42,875 nt of DNA, from positions 1-42,875 of the IMG/VR virus record IMGVR_UViG_3300005527_000097. The stretch is one strand, 5' to 3'. Below, piece after piece: positions 42,816-42,875 of this stretch. Under the pieces are notes generated by a model. It was given only the letters and a program-made list of their open reading frames with translations. It had not been told where the DNA came from and made no database searches. The position numbers and the translations under genes are program-made. Origin of the DNA: a virus. The number at the start of each line of letters is the position of its first letter. The stretch's first letter is position 1.

Positions 42816-42875
42816 GCTTGGATGGTGGAATTGGTAGACACGCAGCACTTAAAATGCTGTTCCCAGACGGGAGTG
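42816..42875 (+). tRNA. tRNA-Leu(UAA), cut by the window end
   Basis: The 5' acceptor strand, the TGGTGGAATTGGTAGACACGC D-arm and the anticodon arm CAGCA-CTTAAAA-TGCTG (anticodon TAA) are present. The sequence stops in the variable arm. The tRNA island therefore continues beyond this window. Confidence 0.93.

Noticed and set aside
1-42875. CRISPR array, integrase, insertion sequence or attachment site
   Set aside because: No regularly spaced repeats, transposase, recombinase or duplicated tRNA 3' end was seen on either strand.

Overview
The window reads as part of a large tailed-phage genome that infects a member of the Bacteroidota. This is inferred. I see no terminase, major capsid, tail or polymerase gene here. 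The evidence for a phage is the dense packing of short genes, the abundance of proteins with no recognisable family, the muralytic enzymes, the 19 tRNA genes (plus a 20th cut by the window end), and a family of short N-terminal tags that look like prohead-protease substrates. The evidence for the host phylum is the promoter sequence TAnnTTTG with an upstream TTG about 19-22 bases away (the Bacteroidota sigma-A type), and a DnaK that ends in the EFEEVK tail. The DNA is strongly A+T rich, and most genes show no obvious Shine-Dalgarno sequence.

Layout. 1-4611 (+): small genes with a 2H phosphoesterase, a P-loop kinase, two exported proteins, a Cys-based phosphatase and an AAA ATPase. 4624-9356 (mostly -): an HExxH protein, a GH19-like muramidase, a lytic transglycosylase, an FKBP isomerase and small unknowns, with one + strand HExxH gene inside. 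9450-11306 (+): unknowns and a metallophosphoesterase. 11336-12154 (-): a PG-binding/GH19 endolysin. 12243-15115 (+): sensor kinase, receiver protein and coiled-coil membrane protein. 15428-18806 (+): DnaK, a papain-like protein and two HAD proteins. 18884-26171: mixed strands, including an IMPDH/GMP-reductase-like enzyme, a hotdog thioesterase and a DUF2452 protein. 26229-33154 (+): probable virion or internal proteins. 33244-37065: HNH nuclease, methyltransferase and a three-module glycosyltransferase. 37116-42875: a tRNA and structured-RNA island interrupted by a probable restriction-modification pair and one tagged gene.

How the parts fit. At least ten proteins from separate operons share a short N-terminal segment ending in (I/L/V)xE, often as [I/L]TES/TEE followed by a basic helix. 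T4 capsid-targeting peptides have this design and are cut by the prohead protease after (L/I)xE. I infer that many products here (muralytic enzyme, zincins, membrane-active proteins) are loaded into the head. Two promoter classes can be seen. One is host-like TAnnTTTG, often exactly four bases before the ATG, which implies leaderless mRNA. The other is TATTTAT a few bases before many tagged genes, a candidate phage late promoter.

The RNA island is the most unusual part. Copies of GTTCTTTGACATA, which resembles the rRNA antitermination boxA, stand before tRNAs and before RNAs closed by long perfect stems. Two of the structured RNAs contain interleaved perfect helices, as expected for pseudoknots. 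Two further RNAs have tRNA acceptor and T-arm ends but are 151 and 119 nt long. I do not recognise these RNAs as members of any known family.
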